Assembly: GCA_903879335.1 (NCBI GenBank) | Contig: CAIRLC010000033.1 | Coordinates: forward strand, 1 to 35,028 | Length of the DNA stretch: 35,028 nt | DNA from: an uncultured Pseudomonadota bacterium | GTDB lineage: Bacteria > Pseudomonadota > Gammaproteobacteria > Steroidobacterales > Steroidobacteraceae | Direction of reading: 5' to 3' | Shown here: piece by piece, positions 25,155-33,045 of the stretch | Layout: every line of letters begins with the position of its first letter | Numbering within the stretch: position 1 is the first letter of the stretch | The notes under the pieces: model-generated | Told to the model about the DNA's origin: nothing | Database searches by the model: none | The model's input: only the letters and a program-made list of their open reading frames with translations | Translations under genes and position numbers: made by a program

Positions 25155-27746
25155 TTACTTCGCGTTCGGGCTGAACCGAATGCTCGCGTACCACTCGCGC
25201 GGACGGCTCCAGTACTGGTCCGTCACGCCGACGCCACCTTGGTTCTGACCGCTCACAATGTAGCGCTCATCCGTCAGGTTGGTCGCACCCACCACGAACT
25301 CCCACTGGTGGCTTGGCGCCTTGTAGGTGATCGAGGCGTTCACGACGCTCGTCGCGTCACGCGACAGCGATGGGCTGTTGCCGAGGTCGTTCGACATCTT
25401 CGCGGTGTAGGCGTAGTCGGCGTTGAACACCACTTCGCCACCCCCGTTCAGGTCCATCGTGTACATCGGCGAGAAGTAGGCCTTGAACTTCGGCGTCTTC
25501 GGCAGCGGCGTGTCCAGGGTGATGTTGACGCCATTGTCGCCAACGCCCGGGGCAATACGCGTGTACTTCGCGTCCATGGTGCCGGCCGTGACATTCACGA
25601 GCCAGCCATGACCCAACACCGTCTCGGTCTCAACTTCGAAGCCCGAGATCTTCGCGTCACCCGCGTTGAGCAGCGTCGGGGAAATACCCTGCTGCGAGTT
25701 CAACTGGATGTTCTTGTAGTTGGTGTAGAAGGCGGCCAAGTTCAAACGCATGTGGCGATCGAACAGTTCCGACTTGTAACCAATTTCCGACGAGGATGCC
25801 GTTTCTGGATCGAAGTGCAGCGAGGCGTCGTAGGTCGGGTGTGGGGTGGACAAACGGGTCGTCCAGCTGCCGGTCTTGAAGCCGCGCGCCCAGCTGGCGT
25901 ACGCCATCGAGTTCTGGTCGAAGTGATACTGCACACCGATGGTCGGCGACGTATCGCTGAAGTCCTGCACGTGCGTTCCTGGCGGATAGTACGTGTACGG
26001 ATGTCCTGCGACTGGGAAGCCGAGCACCTGCTGGCAGGTCAGATCGGCCGGTGCGCCTAAGTTGTTCGGTGCCGAAGGATCAACGCAACCGCTTGCTTTG
26101 TACGACAAGCCGTTGTCATCCGTCTGCTGGCCGATGAAGGTCTTGTGTTCCTTCGTGTAGCGCAAGCCGAGCGTCATTCCCCAGTTGTCGGTCAGCTTGT
26201 AATCCGCATGGGCGAACACGGCCTTGGCTTCCGTATCGAGGAAGTTCGGACCGTCGACCATGAGGAGCGCGCCCGGGAACACGACGAAGTCGTGCAGATG
26301 GCCGCCTTCCTTGAAGTAGTACAAGCCGGTCGAATAGTTCAAGCGATGGTCCATCGCCGAACCGTTCAACTGCAGTTCCTCGGAGATCTGGTGCTGATAC
26401 ATGTCGAAGGACGTGTGCAGGATGTCCATCGGCGAACCGTCGAGGTCCATGCCGACCTGCCAGGAGAGGTCCCGGTAGGCGTTGATCCACTTGACCGCCA
26501 TATCGTTGCCAAGGTCCCAATCAACGATCGAGCCGACGCCCCAGTTCTTCATGTGATCGAAGCTGCTGCCAGTGGCGTAGGTCGTATCGATATTGCCGGT
26601 CTGGAAGCGCGCGTCGTACGGCAGACGGTTGTTGTACGGGTTGCCGTCATTGTTGACACCACCGATGGGCGGCATCGCGAGCACCGGCGTCGCCGTGCCT
26701 GGATTTGGCGTGCCTGGCAGGCCACCGCGGGTGGCGTCACACAGGGTCGGTGGGCCGAGGTTCAACAAGCAGGCGTTGTACAGGCCGCTCAAACCACCAC
26801 CGTTGATCGCCGCCACCGTGTTGGCCAGAGCCGACTGATTGACGCGCAGGTAATCGCCCATCAAGGTGACCTTGACGGCGTCGTTCGTATGCCAAACCAA
26901 CTTGCCACGAACGCTGTAATTGCCGATGCCGCCTTCGGCGTCGCTGGTCGACACGCCCGACGCCGGCAGATTTTCCAGCGGATCGGTCACGTAGGTGCAC
27001 GGCGTGCCCACTGGGCCGCAATCAGGAATGTTCGCCAGTCCCGTGTTGTACTGGTTCGCCGAGGCGTTGGTACCGGTGTACGGAATACGCTTCATGTAGC
27101 CGTCGCGATGATCCGACGAGAACGACAAGGTGGCCGCAATCGTATCGGTCAACGGCAGGTCCATCGTCACCTTGGTCGACGCGCGGTTGAATGCGCCGGC
27201 CGTGACTTCGCCCTTCACCATGAACTCTTTGCCTGGCTCGCGGGTCACGATCGAAATCGCGCCGCCGACCGAGTTACGGCCGAACAGGGTGCCCTGCGGG
27301 CCCTTCAAGATCTCAACGCGGTCCACGTCCAACATTGACGTGTTGGAACCCACGCTACGCGCCAAGTACACGCCGTCGACGTAAACGCCGACGCCTGGGT
27401 CTTGGTTAAACGCGAAGTCGTTCTGACCGATACCACGGATGTAGGCGGCCAACACTTCGCCCGAACCCGAGAACGGCGTACCGGCATCGAGGGTCACGTT
27501 CGGCGCCATGGCCGACAGCTGGGAGACCTGCGTGATGCCGTGGGCCTCGAGAGCTTCTGCCGAGACCGCAGTGATCGAAATTGGCACCTGTTGGACGTCT
27601 TCTGCACGCTTCTGCGCGGTAACGACGATTTCTTCCAGCGAGCCATTGGCGCCGTCGGCGAATGCTGTGCCGCTCGCCATGCTGATGGCCGGCAAGGCCC
27701 CCAGCAACGCTAAGCGGACATAGTGACGGTTCTGCGAGAACTTCAT
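25155..27746 (-). CDS. TonB-dependent outer-membrane receptor
   Basis: An 863-residue TonB receptor. It has a signal peptide (LALLGALPAISMASGTAFA), the plug domain (VPISITAVSAEALEAHGITQ, and later VEILKGPQGTLFGRNSVGGA), and a long barrel ending with REWYASIRFSPNAK, whose last strand holds aromatic residues as expected. The plug opening, with LEEIVVTAQKRAEDVQQVP, is typical of the large receptor families of sphingomonads and related oligotrophs. ATG 27746 is chosen because the signal peptide starts there and GGGGG lies 9 bases upstream. It is the first gene of the minus-strand operon with the GMC dehydrogenase and E1 set B. Uptake of a bulky aromatic, such as a lignin dimer, is plausible; siderophore uptake is the alternative. 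Confidence 0.92.
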   Translation of the reverse strand: MKFSQNRHYVRLALLGALPAISMASGTAFADGANGSLEEIVVTAQKRAEDVQQVPISITAVSAEALEAHGITQVSQLSAMAPNVTLDAGTPFSGSGEVLAAYIRGIGQNDFAFNQDPGVGVYVDGVYLARSVGSNTSMLDVDRVEILKGPQGTLFGRNSVGGAISIVTREPGKEFMVKGEVTAGAFNRASTKVTMDLPLTDTIAATLSFSSDHRDGYMKRIPYTGTNASANQYNTGLANIPDCGPVGTPCTYVTDPLENLPASGVSTSDAEGGIGNYSVRGKLVWHTNDAVKVTLMGDYLRVNQSALANTVAAINGGGLSGLYNACLLNLGPPTLCDATRGGLPGTPNPGTATPVLAMPPIGGVNNDGNPYNNRLPYDARFQTGNIDTTYATGSSFDHMKNWGVGSIVDWDLGNDMAVKWINAYRDLSWQVGMDLDGSPMDILHTSFDMYQHQISEELQLNGSAMDHRLNYSTGLYYFKEGGHLHDFVVFPGALLMVDGPNFLDTEAKAVFAHADYKLTDNWGMTLGLRYTKEHKTFIGQQTDDNGLSYKASGCVDPSAPNNLGAPADLTCQQVLGFPVAGHPYTYYPPGTHVQDFSDTSPTIGVQYHFDQNSMAYASWARGFKTGSWTTRLSTPHPTYDASLHFDPETASSSEIGYKSELFDRHMRLNLAAFYTNYKNIQLNSQQGISPTLLNAGDAKISGFEVETETVLGHGWLVNVTAGTMDAKYTRIAPGVGDNGVNITLDTPLPKTPKFKAYFSPMYTMDLNGGGEVVFNADYAYTAKMSNDLGNSPSLSRDATSVVNASITYKAPSHQWEFVVGATNLTDERYIVSGQNQGGVGVTDQYWSRPREWYASIRFSPNAK

Positions 27747-28160
27747 GGTGTGAACCCCCAAGACGAAATAGAAATAATTAATATCAATCCGATCAGTCTC
27801 ACGACTGTGGTGACTTGCCCTTGCGGGTTTCGACACCCTGCCTGCGCTGTCGTAGATTTACAACTGGGCGGATAGGGCGACGCTTTTCAAGTCGTGCCCC
27901 GATCATTCTCCGAAAGCGCTGAGCACACTCTACCGCTAGTGAAGTGGCCGTGGGATGGTAGTGAAGGCAAATGGCAGCCCAGTGGCGTAATGTCCACAGC
28001 CATCGCGTGCGAAAACGCGATGGATGTGGACTTGATTCACAGCGAATCGAGGATCGAGGGTTGGCTCTCATGCTGCAACGCAGCAAAGAACACCGCCATC
28101 GACTGGACGCGAAAAAACAGACTGTAACTGCGTTGTTAAGAAAACGTTCCGGGGGGAGCC
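27747..28160. promoter_or_regulatory. Gene-free divergent region, TonB receptor / MFS transporter
   Basis: This 414-base gap holds the promoters of two divergent operons and no credible gene. An AT-rich tract at about 27764-27783 is the probable promoter of the receptor. A long hairpin lies at 27992-28031 (listed separately), and a small perfect dyad, TGCTGC-AAC-GCAGCA, at 28071-28085. Short frames here lack ribosome sites and recognisable proteins. Confidence 0.5.
27992..28031. repeat. 17-bp inverted repeat (hairpin) in promoter region
   Basis: Arms 27992-28008 and 28015-28031 pair over 17 positions with a single mismatch, around a GCGAAA loop. The core CCATCGCGT / ACGCGATGG is perfect. No T-run follows. 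It could be an operator, a structured leader of the transporter operon, or a REP-like element. Confidence 0.7.
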
Positions 28161-29360
28161 TTGAAATACGAAAAGCGACTCATTTGGCTGCTGGGGATCA
28201 CGTTCGGGATTCTCTTCTTTGACCGCAACGCGGCCAACTTCCTGATGCCGTTCATCGCCGCTGATTTGCATTTCACCAATCAGCAAATTGGATTGACCGC
28301 ATCCGCTCTGTCCTTCACGTGGGCGCTCGGGGGGCTACTGGGTGGGGCGTTCTCGGATCGCACGGGTAAGCGCAAGCCCATCCTCATCGTCTCGGTCGTT
28401 GCGTTCTGTCTGTGTTCATTCTTGTCCGGACTCGCGACCTCCTTTGCCGCGCTCTTCCTGTCGCGCTTGTTAATGGGTCTATCCGAAGGCCCGTTCTTGC
28501 CGGTGTGCCACTCCTTGCTGGCGATGGAATCGCATGACAGCGAGCGCGGCAACAACATGGGCATCATGCAAAACTTCGGCAGCAACATTCTGGGTTCCTT
28601 TGCGGCACCTTTGGTGCTCGTGGCGCTGGCCACCGCATTCAGCTGGCGCTCAGCGTTCTTCATCGCGGGCCTGCCGGGCCTCGTGATGGCGTTTCTGATC
28701 GCGCGCTACGTCCATGAGCCGAAGCCCTCCACCACCAACACCACCGCCGCCGACAGGCTGGGTTTTTTCGCGATTCTCGGTTACCGCAACATGCTGGTCT
28801 GCGTCGTGATGGCGATCTTTATGGTGTCTTGGATGGTCTTGGGCTGGGCCTTCATGCCCATCTTCTACATGAAAGTGCGCGGCTACTCCTCGGGGGAAAT
28901 GAGCGTGCTCATGAGCATCTTGGGTCTCTCGGCTGCGTTTTTTAGTTTTGTAGTGCCGCGCCTCTCGGACCGGATTGGCCGTCGGCCTGTCATGGTCGGC
29001 TTCAATCTCGTGGGCGTGCTCGTCCCCATCGTCGTGTGTTATTTCACCGGTCCGGTCTGGTTGTTGGGTGTACTCGTCTTCCTCGGCTGGTCAGCCAGTG
29101 GGACTTTCCCGATCTTCATGGCCACGATTCCTTCCGAAACCCTGCCTGCTCGCTATATCGCGACGGCCGCCGGCATGGTGATTGGAGTCGGTGAAGTCTT
29201 AGGCGGTGTCTCAGGTCCCGCCGTGGCCGGCTGGGCAGCCGATCATTTCGGGCTGTATGCACCGATGTATATGGAAGGCGCGTGCGCGCTCATCGGTACA
29301 GTGTTGGCCCTGTTCTTGGTTGAAACTTCGCCCGGCCGTCGCAGCACCGCGACGGCCTGA
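28161..29360 (+). CDS. MFS transporter, anion:cation symporter-like
   Basis: A 399-residue major facilitator with about 12 membrane segments. Seen: FDRNAANFLMPFIAADLHFT in the first helix, GGAFSDRTGKRKP between helices 2 and 3, and SRLLMGLSEGPFLP, features of the D-galactonate/phthalate-type transporters. The start is taken as TTG 28161, preceded by GGGGGGAG, giving MKYEKR; no ATG gives a complete first helix. The substrate is probably an organic or aromatic acid. It is the first gene of a plus-strand operon with a TIM-barrel enzyme and a VOC protein, and differs from the AAHS transporter at 4181-5500. Confidence 0.85.
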   Translation: MKYEKRLIWLLGITFGILFFDRNAANFLMPFIAADLHFTNQQIGLTASALSFTWALGGLLGGAFSDRTGKRKPILIVSVVAFCLCSFLSGLATSFAALFLSRLLMGLSEGPFLPVCHSLLAMESHDSERGNNMGIMQNFGSNILGSFAAPLVLVALATAFSWRSAFFIAGLPGLVMAFLIARYVHEPKPSTTNTTAADRLGFFAILGYRNMLVCVVMAIFMVSWMVLGWAFMPIFYMKVRGYSSGEMSVLMSILGLSAAFFSFVVPRLSDRIGRRPVMVGFNLVGVLVPIVVCYFTGPVWLLGVLVFLGWSASGTFPIFMATIPSETLPARYIATAAGMVIGVGEVLGGVSGPAVAGWAADHFGLYAPMYMEGACALIGTVLALFLVETSPGRRSTATA

Positions 29361-29391
29361 TAGCAACAAACTTTGTGATGTGGAGTGGCGT

Positions 29392-30246
29392 ATGAAGAAG
29401 AGCGTGGATCTGCTGGCCTCCTATTGGACTATCGCCGTCAATGCGGAGCCGCATACCGGACCTGAATTCAGTTCGGCACCGTTTACCGATCGTGTCGCCG
29501 CCGCGGCGCGAGCGGGGTTTACTGGCATGGGTATTTGGCATGCCGATTTGGAACATACGCTCCGCTCAATGAGCCTCGCCGACATGCGTCACGTGTTGGA
29601 CGATCACGGCATCCGTCACATTGAGCTGGAATTCCTCAACGACTGGTTCGTGGATGATCCGGCTAAACATGCCGAGTATCTGGATCGCAAGAAGTTGCTC
29701 TTTACGGCAGCTGAGGCCTTCCAGGCGGATCACATCAAGGTCGGTGATTTTTTCAATACGCCGTGCCCGATGCCCAAATTGATCGAATCCTTCGCCAGCC
29801 TTTGCAAGGACGCGCGCGAAATCGGCACCGACATTCATTTTGAATTGATGCCTTTCGCGAACATCAACACCCTCGCCGGCGCCCTTGATCTCGTCCAAGG
29901 CGCGGATGCCACGAACGGCAAGATCATTTTTGATCTCTGGCACGTCGTCAAACTGGGCATTCCCTATGCCGACGTGGCGGCGGTACCAGCGCGCTTCGTG
30001 GGCGGTATCGAAATCAATGACGGCCGGATTGCCTCCATGCCCGACATGACGGAGGAGACCACCAAGCACAGGAATTTATGCGGTGAGGGTGAATTCGACG
30101 TGAAGGGTTTCGTGCGCACGATGTTAGACGCGGGCTACCGCGGTCCGTGGGGCATCGAAGTCCTGAATCAAGAACTGCGTCGGCAGCCGCTCGAGGAGGT
30201 CGCGCAACGCGCGGCCGCGACCACTTTCGCGCAATTCCCAGACTGA
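29392..30246 (+). CDS. Sugar-phosphate isomerase/epimerase-like TIM-barrel enzyme
   Basis: A 284-residue protein of the AP-endonuclease-2-like (xylose isomerase-like) TIM-barrel family. Seen: AARAGFTGMGIWHADL, HIELEFLNDWF, ADHIKVGDFF, IHFELMPFANIN, IIFDLWHVVK and WGIEVLNQELR, which carry the Glu, Asp and His residues that bind the divalent metal in this fold. ATG 29392 has GGAG 6 bases upstream; an open frame back to 29206 lies inside the transporter gene. Family members include hydroxypyruvate isomerase, inosose dehydratase and 3-dehydroshikimate dehydratase. The adjacent VOC gene (11 bases downstream) recalls the fused TIM-barrel/VOC form of 3-dehydroshikimate dehydratase, but that assignment is only a suggestion. 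Confidence 0.85.
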   Translation: MKKSVDLLASYWTIAVNAEPHTGPEFSSAPFTDRVAAAARAGFTGMGIWHADLEHTLRSMSLADMRHVLDDHGIRHIELEFLNDWFVDDPAKHAEYLDRKKLLFTAAEAFQADHIKVGDFFNTPCPMPKLIESFASLCKDAREIGTDIHFELMPFANINTLAGALDLVQGADATNGKIIFDLWHVVKLGIPYADVAAVPARFVGGIEINDGRIASMPDMTEETTKHRNLCGEGEFDVKGFVRTMLDAGYRGPWGIEVLNQELRRQPLEEVAQRAAATTFAQFPD

Positions 30247-30257
30247 GGCCCATCGCC

Positions 30258-30671
30258 ATGGCGTTGACTCGACTCGAGCATTCACTCGTCCTCACCGACG
30301 ATGTCGATGCAACCCGCGACTTCTATTGCAACGTACTCGGGATGCATGTGGGTCCACGTCCGCCGCTCGAATTTCCGGGCTACTGGGTCTATCTCGGCGA
30401 TGTGCCGTGCATCCACATCGCCGATTGGGACAGCTACGCGACGCACTCGGCGCGCAGTGGAATTCCGGTCTCCAAACGCAGTGTCGGAACTGGGCCCGTC
30501 GATCACTTGGCCTTCAATGCTGACTCGGTGGACGACATGCGCGCCCGTCTCGAACAGTTTGGCGTCAAGGCACATGAGAACGTGGTTCCGAGCGCCAACC
30601 TCGTGCAGTTTTTTCTGGACGATCCCAACGGCGTCAAGATTGAAGTCAACGTCTTCGGCTCGCGGGCCTAA
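30258..30671 (+). CDS. VOC-superfamily protein, glyoxalase/dioxygenase fold
   Basis: A 137-residue VOC protein with both half-modules: LEHSLVLTDDVDATRDFYCN, then GPVDHLAFNADSVDDMRARL, ending with LDDPNGVKIEVNVF. The metal ligands are visible as His8 (LEHSL), His in VDHLAF and Glu in KIEVNV, which is the complete set for a divalent-metal VOC enzyme. ATG 30258 has GAGG 9 bases upstream and lies 11 bases after the TIM-barrel gene, so the two are translated together. It could be a lyase, an epimerase or part of a two-component dehydratase with its neighbour; the substrate is unknown. The gene converges on the HAD phosphatase. Confidence 0.85.
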   Translation: MALTRLEHSLVLTDDVDATRDFYCNVLGMHVGPRPPLEFPGYWVYLGDVPCIHIADWDSYATHSARSGIPVSKRSVGTGPVDHLAFNADSVDDMRARLEQFGVKAHENVVPSANLVQFFLDDPNGVKIEVNVFGSRA

Positions 30672-30700
30672 GCAGGCCGAAGACGCAATTCCGGGTCGAG

Positions 30701-31555
30701 TTAGCCGGCGTCGAGGACCTCGAACACTTCGTCTAGATTCCGCAGAACCCGGTGCGCCCGACGCACGCCGGTTTGAGACTCCCAGTCCTCGACGGTGGTG
30801 AAACCCGTCGTCACCCCGAGCATGGTCGCCTTGCCTCGACCGGCCATGATGGCCTCAACCAAAGGATCGTCGCCCACCACCACCACGTTGCGCGGCAATA
30901 CGCCCAGGCGTTTCGCCACCAGGCGCAGCGCGTGTAATGACGGCTTACCTGTGATCGTGACCGGCGCCTTGGTCAGGCGTCGAATGGCCGCCAACATCGC
31001 AAAGGTATAGCCAATCGTACGTCCTTGCTTGGTGGCAAAGAACGGTACATCCGATGCACCATAGAGCCGGGCTCCGGCCCAAATCGCATGGCAGGCGGAA
31101 TCGATGTCTTTCATTCCACAATCCGGATGCCATCCCACGTACACCGCATCCACGGCGGTGTCATCGGGTTCCCCGGTGTGCACGGTCTCGATCCCGACGT
31201 CACGCAAAGCCTGACCCACGCCGGGACTGCCGAGCACCAAGACACGGCGGATCCCCTGGCGCTGCATGTGATCGGCGGTCACGCTCGACGGCGTGAGCAT
31301 CTGGTGATCCTCGACCGGTAAGCCGGTGCGGCGCAATTTGGCCGCCTGCTCGGCCGGTGGATAGGCACTGCCGTTAGTGAGAATCACGAACGGAATACCG
31401 CGGGCTTTGAGTTTGGTCAGCACCTCGACGGCACCCGGCAACAACTCATAACCGCCGAGTGATCGATCACTGAGCAGTAAGGTGCCATCCAGATCAAACA
31501 TCACGCCGCGTGGCTGAGCCGACGGCGACGCCGGCTTATGGGATCCGGATGTCAC
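30701..31555 (-). CDS. HAD-IIA (NagD-like) phosphatase
   Basis: A 284-residue HAD phosphatase with all four motifs: FDLDGTLLLSD (nucleophile and acid Asp), VILTNGSAYP, the Lys in ITGKPSLHAL, and VVGDDPLVEAI. The class IIA cap (about 90-190) is as in NagD and 4-nitrophenylphosphatase-type enzymes, some of which cleave aryl phosphates. It starts with GTG, overlapping the stop of the carboxyltransferase gene by GTGA, so it is tightly coupled to the carboxylase. This suggests it removes a phosphate from the carboxylation product, as in the acetovanillone route where a phospho-aryl ketone is carboxylated (inference). A general housekeeping phosphatase is the alternative. Confidence 0.88.
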   Translation of the reverse strand: MTSGSHKPASPSAQPRGVMFDLDGTLLLSDRSLGGYELLPGAVEVLTKLKARGIPFVILTNGSAYPPAEQAAKLRRTGLPVEDHQMLTPSSVTADHMQRQGIRRVLVLGSPGVGQALRDVGIETVHTGEPDDTAVDAVYVGWHPDCGMKDIDSACHAIWAGARLYGASDVPFFATKQGRTIGYTFAMLAAIRRLTKAPVTITGKPSLHALRLVAKRLGVLPRNVVVVGDDPLVEAIMAGRGKATMLGVTTGFTTVEDWESQTGVRRAHRVLRNLDEVFEVLDAG

Positions 31556-33045
31556 GATTTCACCCCTGACGCGCCCGCGCGTCCTTGACCTGTGAGTTCT
31601 AATTTAAAGCCAGCTTTTTCGACCGCCACCCGCGACACGTCACGCCGAGCGGTCAGACCACGAATCAAATCCATCACCGGACGTGAGTTCGGATCGTAAT
31701 GACGCACGGCCGATCCTGCGCCCTGCATCGCGTCTACAAGCCCACTCGGCATCGTCGCCCGTAACAGAAACTCTTCATCGGACAATGTCGTGCCCAGTCG
31801 GCGCCGCAACTCCGTGACCGAGGCCATGTCAGGTTCCGCGCGGAGCTCTTTGGTTCGCGGCAAAGCCTCGATGCGATCGAGTAATTCAGGATCAATCGGT
31901 GAGGTCGGACGACCGAATCGACCGATGGCGAAGCGAATCACTTCGTCAGGAATCACCGAGTAACGTTTGCCGGTAGTGATATTCATGAAGGCCTGCGTCA
32001 TCACCATCTGGGCGAACGGCGTCATCACAATCGGCCAGCCGAGCTCGCGCCGCACCTGACTGATTTCCTTAATCACCGCCGGCTCTAAGTGCGACATGCG
32101 GGCTTCGGCCAATTGCCGGCGCATCGTGCCGATCATGCCACCCGGCAGTTGATGATTGAGGTAATCGGCATCAAATCCTTGCGGCGCGCCAACGGCGAGT
32201 CCTTCCGCAGACGCGATCTGCGAAAAAAAGCGCCCTGCGTCCTTGAGTGCCTCAAGGTCCAGATCAACGGTATGACCCAAGCTCAAAAGGTTAGCGACAA
32301 TGCGCTCCGCCGGTGGATTTGAAATCCCGTCCCCGAGACCACCGGCCGCGCATTGAAGTGCGGCGATGCCGAGGTCAGCGGCCTCAAGATAGGTGGATTC
32401 TGCCAAACCAATCGTGCAGTGCGAGTGCAGTTCCAAGGGCTTGCCGCCCATTTGTGCTCGGATGGCAGGAATCAACGTGCCGGCACGCTTCGGCGACAAC
32501 AGGCCACCCGGGTCTTTGATATACAAGGCATCGACATCGGGGCTCAGCGCCAGCCGTCGCGCACATTCGGCGTACATGGCATCGTCATGGATAGGACTGA
32601 CGGTAAACACGAGGGCTGCAATGACCGTCTCACCGCCAGCGGCCTTCACCATGCGCGCACACGCCAGATTGGCATCGACATCGTTCATCGGATCGGCGAG
32701 GCAAAAGCGGCGAATGCCATTGCGCACGAGCGTCGCAAAGACAAGGCTCATGAATTCAGGGCTTGCGGTCTCCCACGAGATAAATCGAAAGCCCGTCGAC
32801 ATGAACTGCAATGGGGTTCGCGGCATGGCGGCTGCCGTCAAACGGATGCGTTCCCAGGGATCTTCCTGCTTGAATCGAACGGCCACGCCCATGTGCGTCG
32901 AGGTCGTGAAGTCGATCGCTTTAAAACCGACGCGGTCCAAAATGGGTGCGACGGTCAACGTTTTTGCGGTGTCGACGCCCGTTGCGCCCCATAAACACTG
33001 ATTGCCATCCCGCAGCGATGTATCCACCAATTGTATGTTAGCCAT
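31552..33045 (-). CDS. Carboxyltransferase subunit, pyruvate carboxylase/oxaloacetate decarboxylase-like
   Basis: A 497-residue protein of the HMGL-like/PycB carboxyltransferase family. Seen: DTSLRDGNQ (8-16) with the metal-binding Asp13 and Gln16, VRFKQEDPWER (56-66) with the substrate-binding-type Arg, Lys177 in YIKDPGG (the carboxylated Lys in pyruvate carboxylase), His207-x-His209 in LHSHCTIG, and PGGMIGTMRRQL (301-312). By eye the catalytic Thr of pyruvate carboxylase is replaced by Ala293, which argues for another acceptor than pyruvate. ATG 33045 has GGAG 10 bases upstream and overlaps the biotin carboxylase gene by 8 bases. No biotinyl domain is fused; the carrier is a separate gene. 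The acceptor may be an aryl ketone or its phosphate (inference). Confidence 0.88.
   Translation of the reverse strand: MANIQLVDTSLRDGNQCLWGATGVDTAKTLTVAPILDRVGFKAIDFTTSTHMGVAVRFKQEDPWERIRLTAAAMPRTPLQFMSTGFRFISWETASPEFMSLVFATLVRNGIRRFCLADPMNDVDANLACARMVKAAGGETVIAALVFTVSPIHDDAMYAECARRLALSPDVDALYIKDPGGLLSPKRAGTLIPAIRAQMGGKPLELHSHCTIGLAESTYLEAADLGIAALQCAAGGLGDGISNPPAERIVANLLSLGHTVDLDLEALKDAGRFFSQIASAEGLAVGAPQGFDADYLNHQLPGGMIGTMRRQLAEARMSHLEPAVIKEISQVRRELGWPIVMTPFAQMVMTQAFMNITTGKRYSVIPDEVIRFAIGRFGRPTSPIDPELLDRIEALPRTKELRAEPDMASVTELRRRLGTTLSDEEFLLRATMPSGLVDAMQGAGSAVRHYDPNSRPVMDLIRGLTARRDVSRVAVEKAGFKLELTGQGRAGASGVKS

Noticed and set aside
25239-26060. 273-codon open frame on the plus strand
   Set aside because: Also antisense to the TonB receptor gene, with no ribosome site or recognisable protein.
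26145-27338. 397-codon open frame on the plus strand
   Set aside because: Antisense to the TonB receptor gene, rich in Arg, Val and His with no known fold; a shadow of the barrel-coding sequence.
27747-28160. Small genes in the divergent gap
   Set aside because: Short frames here run through the hairpin and lack start signals and known domains.
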